From NCBI GenBank assembly GCA_039545355.1, contig BCJJ01000023.1, forward strand, positions 249,362-313,361: DNA of 64,000 bases, in the 5' to 3' direction. A program made the position numbers and the translations under genes. Numbering within the stretch: position 1 is the stretch's first letter; each line of letters starts with the position of its first letter. This document shows positions 10,807 to 21,309 of the stretch, piece by piece. Source of the stretch: Trichosporon coremiiforme (taxonomy: Eukaryota > Basidiomycota > Tremellomycetes > Trichosporonales > Trichosporonaceae). Under the pieces are notes generated by a model that was not told where the DNA came from, did no database searches, and saw only the letters and a list, made by a program, of their open reading frames with translations.

Positions 10807-12416
10807 TTACGCCTCGGTGGCAGCAGGGGCGGCGTCGTCCTTCTTCTCCTCCTCCTTGTCGCCCTCGGCGTCGGCGCCGGCGTCGGCGTTCTTCTTCTGC
10901 ATCTTGGCGACGAGCTTCTCGACGCGCTCGATCTCCTTCTGGGTCTGGGCGGTAGAGTTGGCCTCGAACCAGGCCATCTTCGTCTCGAGGTCGGAGACGG
11001 TGCGGGCAACGTCGTCGCGGCCCGAGGGAGGCTGGATGCCGAAAGCAAGGAGGGCGCTGAGCATGCCGAGGGGGAGGTTGACGGCGTCGTTGGAGGGCGT
11101 CGTCGGGGTCGCGGTGCCGGAGCCGTTGGCGGAGGCCTGGCCCTTGCGGCCGCCCTTCTTCTTGCCCTTGCCCGAGCCGCCGAAGAAGCCCTCGAGCTCC
11201 TCGTCCTTCTTCTTCAGGCGCATGCCGGCAAAGTCGGCCTCGACCTTGCGCACCTCGAGCTCCTTGACGCCCGCGATGCCAGAGCCAGCCTTCTTCTCCG
11301 CGGCAGTCTGCGTGTCCTCGCTCTTGCCCGTCAGGTAGTTGATGAGCAGCTTGCAGTCCTCGATCTCGCTCGTGTACGCCGGCACCTTCGCGTCCTCGCG
11401 CATCTGGGCGATCTCCTCGTCCCGGCGGGCGGCGTCCTCTTTGGCCTTCTCCGCCTTGAACTTCTCCTGTCGCGCCTGTCGGATCGCTTGCACCTTGGCG
11501 TAGTAAGCGTCCTTGGCCTCGTTGTACGCCTGGGCCGAAGCGCGCTTCTTGCCGTAGAGCTCGTCCTGATCGTCAGTTATACATGTCCCAGAGAGCAAAA
11601 TAGCTCACCATCTGCTTCTCGAGAGCACGGCGCTCGTCGAACAGCTTGTTGCGCTCCTGGTACGCCTTGTCGCCCTCGGCACGCAGCGCATCCATCTCCT
11701 TCTTGAGCGAGTCGAAGCGGTCGCTGACCTTCTTCGCCTCGGGGTCGTCGAGCTTAGCCTTGAGCTCGTCGATCCGCGCCTTGTCGGCCGCGATAGCCTC
11801 GTCCGACGACGCAGAGTTCTCCATCGTCTTCTGCGCACGGCGCAGCTGCGAGATCTCCTGCAGCGCCCGCTTCTCGTCGACAAGCTTCATCGAGCCAGAC
11901 TCAACCTGCGATTCAAGCTGCCTGTTGCACTGTTAGCTGGTGAAGCAATGATTGAAGCTCACTTGATACGTTGCTGAACCTCGGAGGCGTTCTTGAAGCC
12001 CGTCTTCTGGCGCTGAGCGTTCACGTCCTTGATCTTCTTGTTCAGGTTGTCCTGAAGCTTGCGCATTTCCGTGAACAGCTTGTTACGCTCGTCCTTGAAC
12101 TTGCCCTGCTCGCCACGGAGACCGTCCATCTCAGCCTTGAGCTGCGATCGGCGGTCGTCCGACTTGGGCGCTCGGCTGAGGTCGATACGGGAGCGGACAG
12201 CGTCCTGGAGGTCAGCTTCGCCAGTCGGACTGCAACAGCCGCGGGTGCACTCACGAGCTTGGTCTTGACCTGAGCGATCTCCTTGGTGAGGGCGTCCTGC
12301 TCATCGTTGTACTTCTTCTGGTCGGGCTTTCCGCCGACGTGGTCCTCGACCCGGTCGTTGCCGCCCGTCTTGGGGTGAGGCGCCTTGGGGTTGAGGGAGG
12401 CGGTGGGGGGAGGCAT
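10807..12416 (-). CDS. BFR1: Bfr1-like coiled-coil mRNP/nuclear segregation protein
   Basis: Minus-strand exons 12416-12255, 12204-11963, 11921-11609 and 11565-10807 give 491 aa (yeast Bfr1 is 470). The protein is almost wholly charged coiled coil. It includes family-like segments such as DGLRGEQGKFKDERNKLF, DELKAKLDDPEAKKVSDRF and EIEDCKLLINYLTGK. Bfr1 in yeast binds mRNA on polysomes and the endoplasmic reticulum and affects ploidy and secretion. A Gly/Lys stretch (GKGKKKGGRKGQ) and an Asp/Glu/Ala-rich C-terminus follow. Introns are 50, 41 and 43 nt, each with a clear branch site. Identity rests on the overall pattern and length, since the coiled coil gives few diagnostic residues. Confidence 0.8.
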
Positions 12417-12936
12417 GGTGGGAGATGTGGGTATCGAGTGGGCAGGAAAAGAAAGAGAGACCGGAAATTGTTGACGGAAATCGCCAGCGTTTCAGCTGCA
12501 AGCGTCCATCGACAGCGGCCAGCGGACAGCGCCAGCGCGCTGTCGACCGATGGCCCAGCTGCCAACGCGCCGCCGACTTTGGTCGCGTGGCGCGCCGCAT
12601 TTGCTTCCGTCCAGCATAAGTATTCACTCCCCGCAAAGAGATCCCGGGCCGGCGCCGGCTGTGCCAGCTGGGCTTGGCTGAGCGCTGTGTCAGGAGGAGT
12701 TCAGCCTGTTCCTCGCGTACTTCCTTTCATTCAAGCCGTGCCGCTTCCCTACTCGGTCCACTTGCTCGGGATCTTCGGCGTCACCATCCCTCGGTCGGCT
12801 GCTAAACTCATCGTCGTCTTCTCCCTTTCCCCCCTCCCTCTCGTTCAAGATGCCATCCGCTTCCTAGTTTCCTCCTCTCTCCAGCACATCCACTCATCGA
12901 TCCAGCTGATCCAGCTGGTCTGACTCCCAGCGCTCA
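12417..12936. promoter_or_regulatory. Divergent promoter: BFR1 / GNAT gene
   Basis: 520 bp between opposing start codons. A pyrimidine-rich stretch (CTTCTCCCTTTCCCCCCTCC and similar, about 12815-12900) precedes the GNAT start and looks like a transcription start region. I see no gene. Confidence 0.45.
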
Positions 12937-14234
12937 ATGACGTCCCACAGAGTCACCACGCACCCTAGGGACGCCCCGTCCGACGACCTCCATGGCCTTT
13001 GGCAGGCGACACTCGCGCGACACCATGACGCCTATTCCATTTCGCCCTCCAAGTTCCACCAGATCTTGAACACGAACAACGGCAAGGTGTTCGTCGTGTA
13101 CGCGGATGACTCTGAGTCTACGTCTTCGTCCAAGTCGCCCAACACGGCCAACGAATCAGACAAGCGACCTTCCCCTTCAGCTTCTCAGAGCCAAACGGGG
13201 AAGCCCGGTGGAGACGATGGAGACCGACCACTTGGATCGCCGTTGGGCTTCGCGGTTGCCTATCTCGTGAAGGTGACTGCCTCTACGAACCCAGACACGA
13301 AGGCGAAAGGCAGCCTCGGGGCGCTTGTCGTGTCGCCTGAACACCAGGGCAAGGGCGTTGGCTCAGCGCTACACGACGCAGCGGTGTCCTACATGGAGGA
13401 GGAGGTGCGCAAGTCGCTTCCACCAAACACGGATGGCGCCCTCCAGCTGGGCTCGACGTTCCCTCGGATATTTCCTGGCTTGCCTGACATTGAGTACCTA
13501 CGGCCCGCGAAGGACTGGTTCCGGAAGCGCGGCTGGACAATAGGCGAACCGGACGCGATCGACTTGTACTCGCCGCTGCCCAACGACGTCAACTACGACC
13601 CTTTCACCTCGGAGGCGCGGAAGCATGGCGTCGAGTTCCGGCACGCTCGCCCGGCAGACCGCGAGGCGCTCATGCGCATGGAGTTCACTGAGTTCGACTC
13701 GTTCACGGTAAGTCTGCATAGCCTCCAGCCTTCGTGAACCAATCGTTGCCCAATCTCACAGCTGGTGCTCTTCTTCCTCCAAGCTAACAGCAGGGATGGC
13801 CCGACCTGTTTCCCAAGATGATGTCGGCTGGGAAGTACGAAGACATTGTTCTGGCCGTTAAGTGCGGTACGATCATCGGCGCAACCTTCGCTGCGCTCCC
13901 GCCGTGCCCGCTGCTGGACCGGCTTGTCTGGCCGAGCACGCTGGGCAAGAATTGCGGGTCCATTGCGTGCGTTGGTGTCGCGAAGGCTGGTCGCGGCACC
14001 GGTGCCGGTGTCGGCATGGTCGCCTACGCGTTCCGCAACTTGGCGCAGCGCGAAGCGGACGGCGTCTTCATCGACTGGGTCTCCATGAAGGGCTTCTACG
14101 AGCGCTTCGGCGCCAAGCAGTGGGAGGCGAAGTATTGCGATGGCAGCCGGAAGGTTACACCCGCGCCTGCCCAGTCGACTGCCGCGGAAGGGGCCGATAG
14201 CTCTGCGCAGCCGGCAGCAACGACGGCAGGATAG
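12937..14234 (+). CDS. GNAT-family N-acetyltransferase with two GNAT-like halves
   Basis: Exons 12937-13707 and 13794-14234 give 403 aa; an alternative acceptor at 13790 would add one Gln. The first half carries the acetyl-CoA-binding motif A, LGALVVSPEHQGKGVGSAL (Q-x-x-G-x-G), about residues 128-146. A low-complexity Ser/Thr/Asp insertion precedes it. The second half repeats the plan, with IACVGVAKAGRGTGAGVGM followed by FIDWVSMKGFYERFGAKQW, typical of GNAT strand 4 and motif B. The substrate cannot be told from sequence. Similar folds occur in fungal proteins acting on amino sugars or small amines. The intron is 86 nt. Confidence 0.8.
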
Positions 14235-14788
14235 GCGGCTGCTGGAGCCGGAAATGGGCCGAGCCTGAATGCCAATGACGGCGCGGCGGCTTCGAACAGC
14301 CAAGAAGCACCACCATCCACCCAGAACAAGGCAGCCGATCATTATACTCAGAACGCCACATACACATGCATAGAATAGTAGATCACGCCTTTACCACCCT
14401 GGGCCAATGAAGTCTGGCAGGAACGAGAGAGGCATAGGGATGTTGTTGCACTTCGGATGTACTCACTAGCAGGCCCAGGTCTTGAATTGGGGCTGTCAAC
14501 TCGATGGCTGCAGTGGCTCCCTCTTCAAGATGTCTATAGGCTCGAGGGCCTCTGACTCTGTTGAACGTTGCGCCTGTCGAGGAGATTGGTGCGAGGACAT
14601 TATCACGACCTTACATAATCTTATCGCCGCACGTGGCTATCTGTCGTCATCGGTGCGGGCTAAGCCGCCATCGGTATTGCCACCGTGCACCTTCCTCTTC
14701 CTTGCGCGTCAGGCAGACATGCAGTACTGATCACAACGTAACACGTTCGCTGCCCACTGCCCCACTACTCGCGCATCGAAGGCAACTG
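14235..14788. promoter_or_regulatory. Upstream region of the aminotransferase gene
   Basis: 554 bp between two genes in tandem. An open frame runs in phase with the aminotransferase from 14561, but its residues look like translated untranslated sequence. I see no other gene. Confidence 0.45.
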
Positions 14789-16578
14789 ATGAGGGGCTCG
14801 CTTCGAGTGTCTCCTTTCACCACTCGCACATTTTCCTCCACTGGACGCAAAATGCCCACCCAACCTACCGGACGAGGGAAGACAGCGCTGTCGCAACCGA
14901 AGGACATGGCGCACCACATCAATCGGCGCGTGCTGAACCAGGCGCCGAGCGCGATGAAGGCGTACGGCGCATTGGCGGACAGCAAGCCGGGTCTGACATC
15001 GCTGGCTGGAGGTAAGCCGTGCGTGTTGTGATGAGCTGACAGCAGGACTCCCGGATCGTCAGTTTCGCCCTTTTCGGCCTCGCTAACTGCCAGCCAACTT
15101 CTTCCCCTTGCAACATGCATACTTCACGCTGTCCTCGTTCTCGAGTTTGAGCGATGTCAACAGCGCCATGGCTGGCCCCGCGGCCGCACTTCACCTCGAC
15201 AAATCGGGTGACGGGCCTGGCCCCGCTGGTCTCATGGACCTGCGCACCGTGCTGCAATACGGCCTGACGAAGTCGTACCCGCAGCTCGTTGACCGGCTCA
15301 TCGCGCTGAATGAGCTCCTGCACGGCGTTCCCCACAGGGAATCGGCAGTCACGGCCACGCTGGGGAACACCGACGGTGTGTCGAAGGCGATGACGCTGCT
15401 CGTCGAGGACGGGGACATCGTGCTCGCCGAGGAGTTCGAGTTCCCCGCGAGCGTGAATGCGGGCCGCGCCAAGGGCGCAACTTTCGCTCCCGTACCCCTC
15501 GATAGCGAGGGAATCGTCGCCGAGGCCCTCGACAACATTCTAACAGAGTGGGACAGCGCGAAGGGCAAGAAGCCCCATGTCCTGCTCACGACGCCGTGTG
15601 GCCAGAACCTGACGGGATGCGTCTCGACGCCAGCGAGGATGGATGCCGTCTACGCTGTGGCGCAGAAGCACGATCTGGTTATGTAAGCCATTCCCATCTG
15701 CTGTCAGTAGCATGAGCTCAGTTGACATCAGTATCGAAGACGACCCCTACTTCCCCCTCCAGTACGCCGAGTGGACTCCCGACGCCTCCCAACGTTCCGC
15801 AAACCTCGCCAAAGCGCGTGACTCCCTTCCACCCCTTCCGCAGAAGCCGGAAGACGATGATGCCCGCGCCGTAGTGGAGGCATTCAAGTCCCACGCCGGT
15901 GTCGAGTCCTACCTCTCTCGCGACGTGGACGGACGCGTCGTGCGTCTCGACTCGTTCTCCAAGGTCTTCGGTCCCGGAATAAGGCTGGGCTGGGTGAGCG
16001 CGAGCCAGCAATTCATTGAGCGTCTCTGGCGCATTGGAGAGGTCACGACGCAAACTCCGAGCAACATGACGCAGGCGCTGATTGCGTCGTATCTTGCCGA
16101 GCCGAGCGCTATTGCGGCCGCAGCGGGCGGGGCGGCGCCAGACCAGGGCGGCTGGGGTCTGGCCGGGTGGCTCCGTTGGCTGCATGCGCTCCGGCTGTCC
16201 TACGAGGCTAAGAGGGATTTCTTCCTCGATGCCTTCTATCGTCATGTGCCCCAGGAATTCATCTCGACGGTTCCCGCGAGGGGAGGCATGTTCCAGTGGA
16301 TCAGCGTCGATCTTGCGAAGCACCCGCGCTATACCGGAGGCAACACGCGCGAACTTATCGATGAACTCGCCGAGAGCCTGATGGACGCAGGCGTGCTTGT
16401 GATGCCTGCACGGCTGTTTGTGGTGGAATCAGTACCAGGAGAGCGGAACGACGAGAAACTGGCTGCTTTCCGCGCCACATTCGCCGGATCAGAGGAGACG
16501 ATGGACAAGGGACTGCAGCTGTTCGGAGACGAGATCAGGCGCTGGTTCGCGGAGGGCACCAACGCTAGCACGAAGTAG
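14789..16578 (+). CDS. PLP-dependent aromatic/2-aminoadipate aminotransferase (Aro8-like)
   Basis: Exons 14789-15011, 15046-15057 (a 12-nt microexon), 15094-15682 and 15732-16578 give 556 aa. It is a fold-type I class I/II aminotransferase. The N-terminus reads SLAGGLPDPNFFPL across two junctions. Cofactor contacts include EEFEFPASV, TTPCGQNLTG and IIEDDPYFPLQY. The Schiff-base lysine is in DSFSKVFGPGIRLGW. Aro8-type enzymes transfer amino groups between aromatic amino acids or 2-aminoadipate and 2-oxoglutarate. From 14789 the first 21 residues (MRGSLRVSPFTTRTFSSTGR) resemble a mitochondrial presequence. A second in-frame ATG at 14852 would give a cytosolic form. Substrate is inferred from family only. 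Confidence 0.88.
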
Positions 16579-16682
16579 TAACCCATCTATATGAAATGCA
16601 TTGCAAAAGTGTCTATGAGGCTGTGCGCTGCGCCGGGCAGCAGGCTGGCAGGTGCAGGTCGGATGAAAGCTGGAGAGCTCGC

Positions 16683-18275
16683 TTAGACGGCAACCGGGTC
16701 CGCGTCCCATCCGAGCAGGATGTTGTCGATCAACCGCGTGCGGCCGACCCAGAGCGCGCCGGCGACGACGAGCTTCTGTCCCGGGACGGGCTCGCCACGG
16801 AGCGGCTCAAACGTGTCCGGGTCAAAGACCTCGACGTAGTCGAGCCTGAGCTCCGCATCAGGGTTCGCGAGCTTGATGTCCTGCACGTGCCTGTTGGCAG
16901 CCTCGACCATGGCCGCTCCGCTGGCGCCGGAGACCCACGCGTTGCGCGCGGCTTGGAGAGCGGCGTGGAGCGTAGGCGCGACCTCCATCTCCTCCGCGGA
17001 GAGGTAGGCGTTGCGGGACGAGAGCGCGAGTCCAGTCGCCGGGTCACGAGCCGTCGGGAGGATGTGAAGGTTCTCGGGAAGGGGGTGCGCGGACAGCAGG
17101 TCCGTCTGCAGCGTCTTCAGAATGAGCGCCTGCTGGATGTCCTTCTGGCCGAAGTAGGCGTGGTCCGGCTCCACGGCGTTGAAAAGCTTCGTGCACACTG
17201 TCGCGACGCCCGTGAAGAATTGCGCTGAGAGTTAGCTACTGAGGTCCTCGAAGCCGGTCCGCCACGGCAGTCATTACTCACGCCTAGAAGCTCCCTCCAT
17301 GACCTCTCCCCATCCCCTCAGCTGAACGACAGCGCCCTTCTGCTGCTGCATGTTCTGCAGCTCTCCCTTGAGCGGGTACATTCCATCAACAGTCGGGGCG
17401 AACACAACAAGCGGGCTCTCGTGGCTCTCGAGGTGGCGCGGCATCGGCCGCCACCCGTCGTTCTCGCTGATACCGAGACCAGAGATTGGCGCCCGCGGTC
17501 CTCCCGGCAGAAGACCCTTGAGTAGCTCGACGTCCCGGTCCATTGTCCGCGGGTACGCGTTCAAGTCCTCATGAGGCGCGAACTGCATCGGGTTGACGAA
17601 CAGAGACATCACCGTCAACGGGTGACGCTTCAGCGATGTGCGGACGAGAGAGAGGTGGCCCTCGTGCAGGGCGCCCATCTGTCATTAGCTTGCTGTCGCA
17701 GGGAGTGCCGTAGCTGTGGGGGAGGCGGCGGCACGACGCGGTCATCGCAGCGGAGACTGGGGTGTCCGGAGCCGAGAAATGCGGGCTGAGCTAAGCTGGT
17801 ACTGGGGTCTACGCAGAGCATGCTCGTCACTCCGCATGCTTACAGAAGCATGCAAGTCGGTGATGGTGGCTGGCTAGCCCATCATAGTGCGATCTCCGAC
17901 GCCACCTCTGGTGTCGGCGTTGCTGACGCAACCGGGGGACGGGTGTCCGTCGCCAAGAAATTTGTTTTCGTCGGAGAAGAGCGACACAGCGATGGGGCGG
18001 AAACCACCTGGCCCGCTCCTGGGGAAGAATTTCGACCCCACCGGCCCCACCACCACCGTCGTCGTCGCCGTTGGGGAACTGTCAGTACTCACTGTCGGGA
18101 CAAGGCCCACCTCAAGTCCCCGGGAGCGCGCCTCCTTCCTCCACCGGCGGAGCTGGGGAACGGAGCGGATGATGGGGACATGGCGAGGTGCGTGGGTCGT
18201 GCCGCTCGAGATGGTCGAGTGCAGACGAGAGCAGGTCGAGCGCGCGGGGCGGGCAAGGGATATCGGCGGAGACAT
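16683..18275 (-). CDS. PAN6: Pantoate-beta-alanine ligase (pantothenate synthetase)
   Basis: Final step of pantothenate (vitamin B5) synthesis: ATP-dependent joining of pantoate and beta-alanine. Minus-strand exons 18275-18093, 17678-17282 and 17224-16683 give 373 aa. The join of exons 1 and 2 rebuilds the nucleotide-binding motif [18 protein letters not shown]. Further motifs are [49 protein letters not shown] and SSRNAYLS. The residues before the enzyme core ([19 protein letters not shown]) are rich in Arg and Ser and could be a mitochondrial leader. The first intron is 414 nt, about ten times the local norm, and holds a perfect hairpin. The gene converges on the aminotransferase, with 104 bp between stops. 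Confidence 0.93.
17834..17853. repeat. Perfect 8-bp inverted repeat in PAN6 intron 1
   Basis: GCATGCTT and AAGCATGC flank a 4-nt loop. A third GCATGC lies at 17818-17823. It is inside the unusually long first intron of PAN6. Confidence 0.7.
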
Positions 18276-18669
18276 GGTGAATGGTGCGATGCCACGATGT
18301 TACAGCTGAGCGTGTGACGATATCAGCACGGAGTGGCGGTCAGGTAGCAGGTGATCTCGAGATTTGGACATTGCAGATTTCGAATCGCGGCCTTCAAGCA
18401 TCCGGCCGGCCACCAAACCTGAAAGGCAACCCTGGGAACGCGTCCATGACATAAAGAACGTTGCCACTCGGCTTGCCCTCCGTTTGCAGTCCCGTGACAA
18501 ATGCGGAGCCCCGCATGACAGAGTAGACACGTCCGGACACTCGGTAGCTGCGAGTGAGGAAGGCGCACTCCGGTGCTCGCTCGCAAGGACAGCACATCTT
18601 TCCTTCCTCCCACAACACCACAGGACCGAACAGCCAAAAGCAGCAGCTGAAGGTCACGCAGTTGCTCTT
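18276..18669. promoter_or_regulatory. Divergent promoter: PAN6 / unknown 632-aa gene
   Basis: 394 bp between opposing start codons. I see no gene and recognise no specific site. Confidence 0.45.
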
Positions 18670-21068
18670 ATGAGCGGTCCTGCGATGATCACGACGACAG
18701 AGGCGTGGTACCGCTTGTCAGACGTGCTGTTCTGGTACCAGTCGATGCCAGGGGGCTCCTTGGAGGTGAGCTATTCGTTCACGGTGGTTAGCTAACGTTC
18801 AGCGCAGCACCCTTGGAGCTTTGATGCACCGGGATGCTCTCAGCTCGCCGGCACACCCGTTGCGCGAGAAAGGTGCCGCGGGCATCACCGCAACAATAGG
18901 TAAGTCATCGTGCTGATGATGCTAACTGCAGTCACGTTCGCGTGTGGCCGGCGCGCACTGTGCCTCTCGCTCCGGCAGGTGCAGTACCTGCAGCACTTTG
19001 TCTGGCGGGCATGTCTTGCGGACGGCAACTACCTTGCGTCACTGCATGCGGCGCAGGTTGCGGGCAAGCCGTTGCAGGACCTGGGCCCCCCCACCACGCC
19101 GACTGTGCCGCCAATCCCCCTGCCGAATCACCCCATGCTGGCCAGTTTCGTGTCCGCAACTGTACGCTGGCAGCGATCTACCGAAGCTGACGACCAGGAA
19201 CAGGTTACAGTTGACGGCCGCGACATGAAGAAGCTCGGCGAGCGCATCAAGAAGGACAACAAGCGCATGGACCAGGATGCGAGAAGCGTCCCGGTGCTCG
19301 ACACACCTTCCCCGCCCCCGCCAGTGGAAGAGACGCCGCCGACACCTTCCCCGCCTGCGCTGAGCTCCGCGTCGTCCGCGACGTTCCTCGAAGACCAGGT
19401 CCTCTCCGATGACGAGGCAGAGGAGGAGCCGGAGCTTACGGACCCCGACGCTTTACCGCGACCAGAGCCAGTGGGCAATGCGGAGCTGTACTACAGGGCG
19501 CACGTAGCTCTGGAGAGTGCGAGTCGCCGCTCCTTCCTCTCCTACTACCTCCAGGCACAGGAACCGAATGCTGCGCTCGCCGCGCTGCCAGACTGGGTCG
19601 GGTGCGGCACGTTCTTCTCCCTCGTGCCCAACTTCGTTGGAGAACAGCTCACAGACGTAGCGCTGTGCACGCTCTCCTTCCCGCTGGATGGCGACGAGAT
19701 TGTTCCGGCCCGCGAAACGAAGCACTTTGTGTGAGTCGCAGCTGGCTTCGGACCAGACCGTAGCTAACGGGCAGGATCGCAGACGCGGCGCGTGGAGACT
19801 CGACGCCCTCACCAGGTCAGAGCGAGGCAGTGCACCGTGCCGAGCTGGTCGACCGGATCGCCGAGTGTCTCGACAACGCGTGGGAGCGCGGCGGCTGTGG
19901 TGCTAGATGTGAGCTGATTGGAACCCTCAGTGAAGCTGACAGGACAGATTTTGTGAAACATCCGTCAGAACGCAGCGACTTTGCCGCTTTCCCCGAGCTC
20001 GGGATGGACACGAGCGAGTGGCACTCCGAGATGGCGAGGGCGGGGATGCCGCTCGCGCCGTGGACGGATCCGGAGGCGTGGGGCGAGACGTTTGAGGTGG
20101 TGAGTGCTACGGTTGAATGAGCAGCTGCCGTCGAAGTCGCATTACGACAGCTGATATCCAGGACATAGCGCGTCTCCTTGAACCGATTGGCACAGCGGCG
20201 GGCGTCGACCTCTCATCTCGCAAGCCCGAGGAGCTGTGCGGGCTCTTTGACCTCGAACCGCGCGAGACTGTTTCAGCGGCCGAACGGGCAGAGCTCCTCA
20301 TCGAGCTGGCTGGTGCCCGTGAGTGTACTCACTTTTTCAGCGGGGAATTTCTCTTTCCAGCTGGACATGTTCCTTCCACAGCTGGCTGCGTTGTCTCAGA
20401 TGTCATGTAGAATCTGGACGGGCCTTTGCTCCATCAGCTGACCGTTCCCCTTTCTTTCAGTTGAGCTAGGAGCCGTCGCAGCTGAACACCTGCTTCCTCC
20501 CCTCCCTCCCCCTCACAGTCTGATTCTCCCCACCAGCTTGGCAGGGTTCCGAATAGCTAACACGCAGTTCTCGAAACGCCGTTGAACGCAACTTACGCCA
20601 AGTTGCTGGACCGCTGGGCCGAGCTCCAAGCAAGCTTCGAGAGCGTAAGCTTATGCTCTTCCGTCTTAAACTGACATCCAGACCCAGAAGGCACTCCGGA
20701 TAGCGACCGAGCGTGCTGTCGCTGCGGCCGCGGACCAGAATCCCGATATCTTCTTGATCTCTGATCCCGCCAACGACGGGGAAGAGGCGGCGGCAGGCCA
20801 GGAAGAGGGAGAGACGAAGCGGGGACGAAGAAGCGGAAGCTCCAAGTCTGCCGCTGTCCCTGACTTAGCGCCGGGGGATGCTGCCACGGCGCCGCCAGGC
20901 TCAAACGGCGCCCATATTACGGAATCAGAGAAGATAGAGGGAAACACGACAACGACGGAACAGACCGAAGACGATGAGTTCTCCGACGAGAACGAAGAAC
21001 CCGACTTCACCGGCGGCGTGCTTATCGGGCGCGACGGCCAGTTGGTCGAGTATGTCCGCGAACTATGA
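18670..21068 (+). CDS. Hypothetical protein, 632 aa, acidic C-terminus
   Basis: I do not recognise this protein. Eight exons join in frame: 18670-18765, 18803-18899, 18932-19730, 19775-19908, 19948-20099, 20162-20318, 20568-20644 and 20682-21068. The N-terminus (about 1-130) looks folded (TEAWYRLSDVLFWYQSMPGG, then ALCLSLRQVQYLQHFVWRA). A Pro/Ser/Glu-rich stretch follows (about 150-200), then mixed helical sequence with IEDLDIARLLEP-like and ERAELLIELAGA segments. The tail is acidic and ends FTGGVLIGRDGQLVEYVREL. There is no signal peptide or clear membrane helix. Codon use and splice signals match the neighbours. Exon borders in the middle are less certain because no family guides them; the 249-nt intron 20319-20567 could hide an alternative exon. 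Confidence 0.65.
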
Positions 21069-21309
21069 GTTCGCACCATGTCAAGCGAGTAGACGGAGGG
21101 GCGGTCTCAATGTACAGCTGTATATGTAATTTGCATGGCACACTGTTGATACTTGGACATCGTGACAACTATGAATGGTTCTAGACTACATTGTGGATTT
21201 GGATTGGGTTCGGTGATCGTCTTTCCTTTCTTCTCTCCGCGCCCATGCTCGGCGTGACTGTGAGCTCTTTGCCTCGCGAACGTATCGCTTCTCTCGCCGC
21301 TCCCTCCGC

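Noticed and set aside
14561..14788. Upstream in-frame extension of the aminotransferase
   Set aside because: The residues before 14789 are Cys/His/Arg-rich and do not resemble a targeting signal or the family; treated as untranslated.
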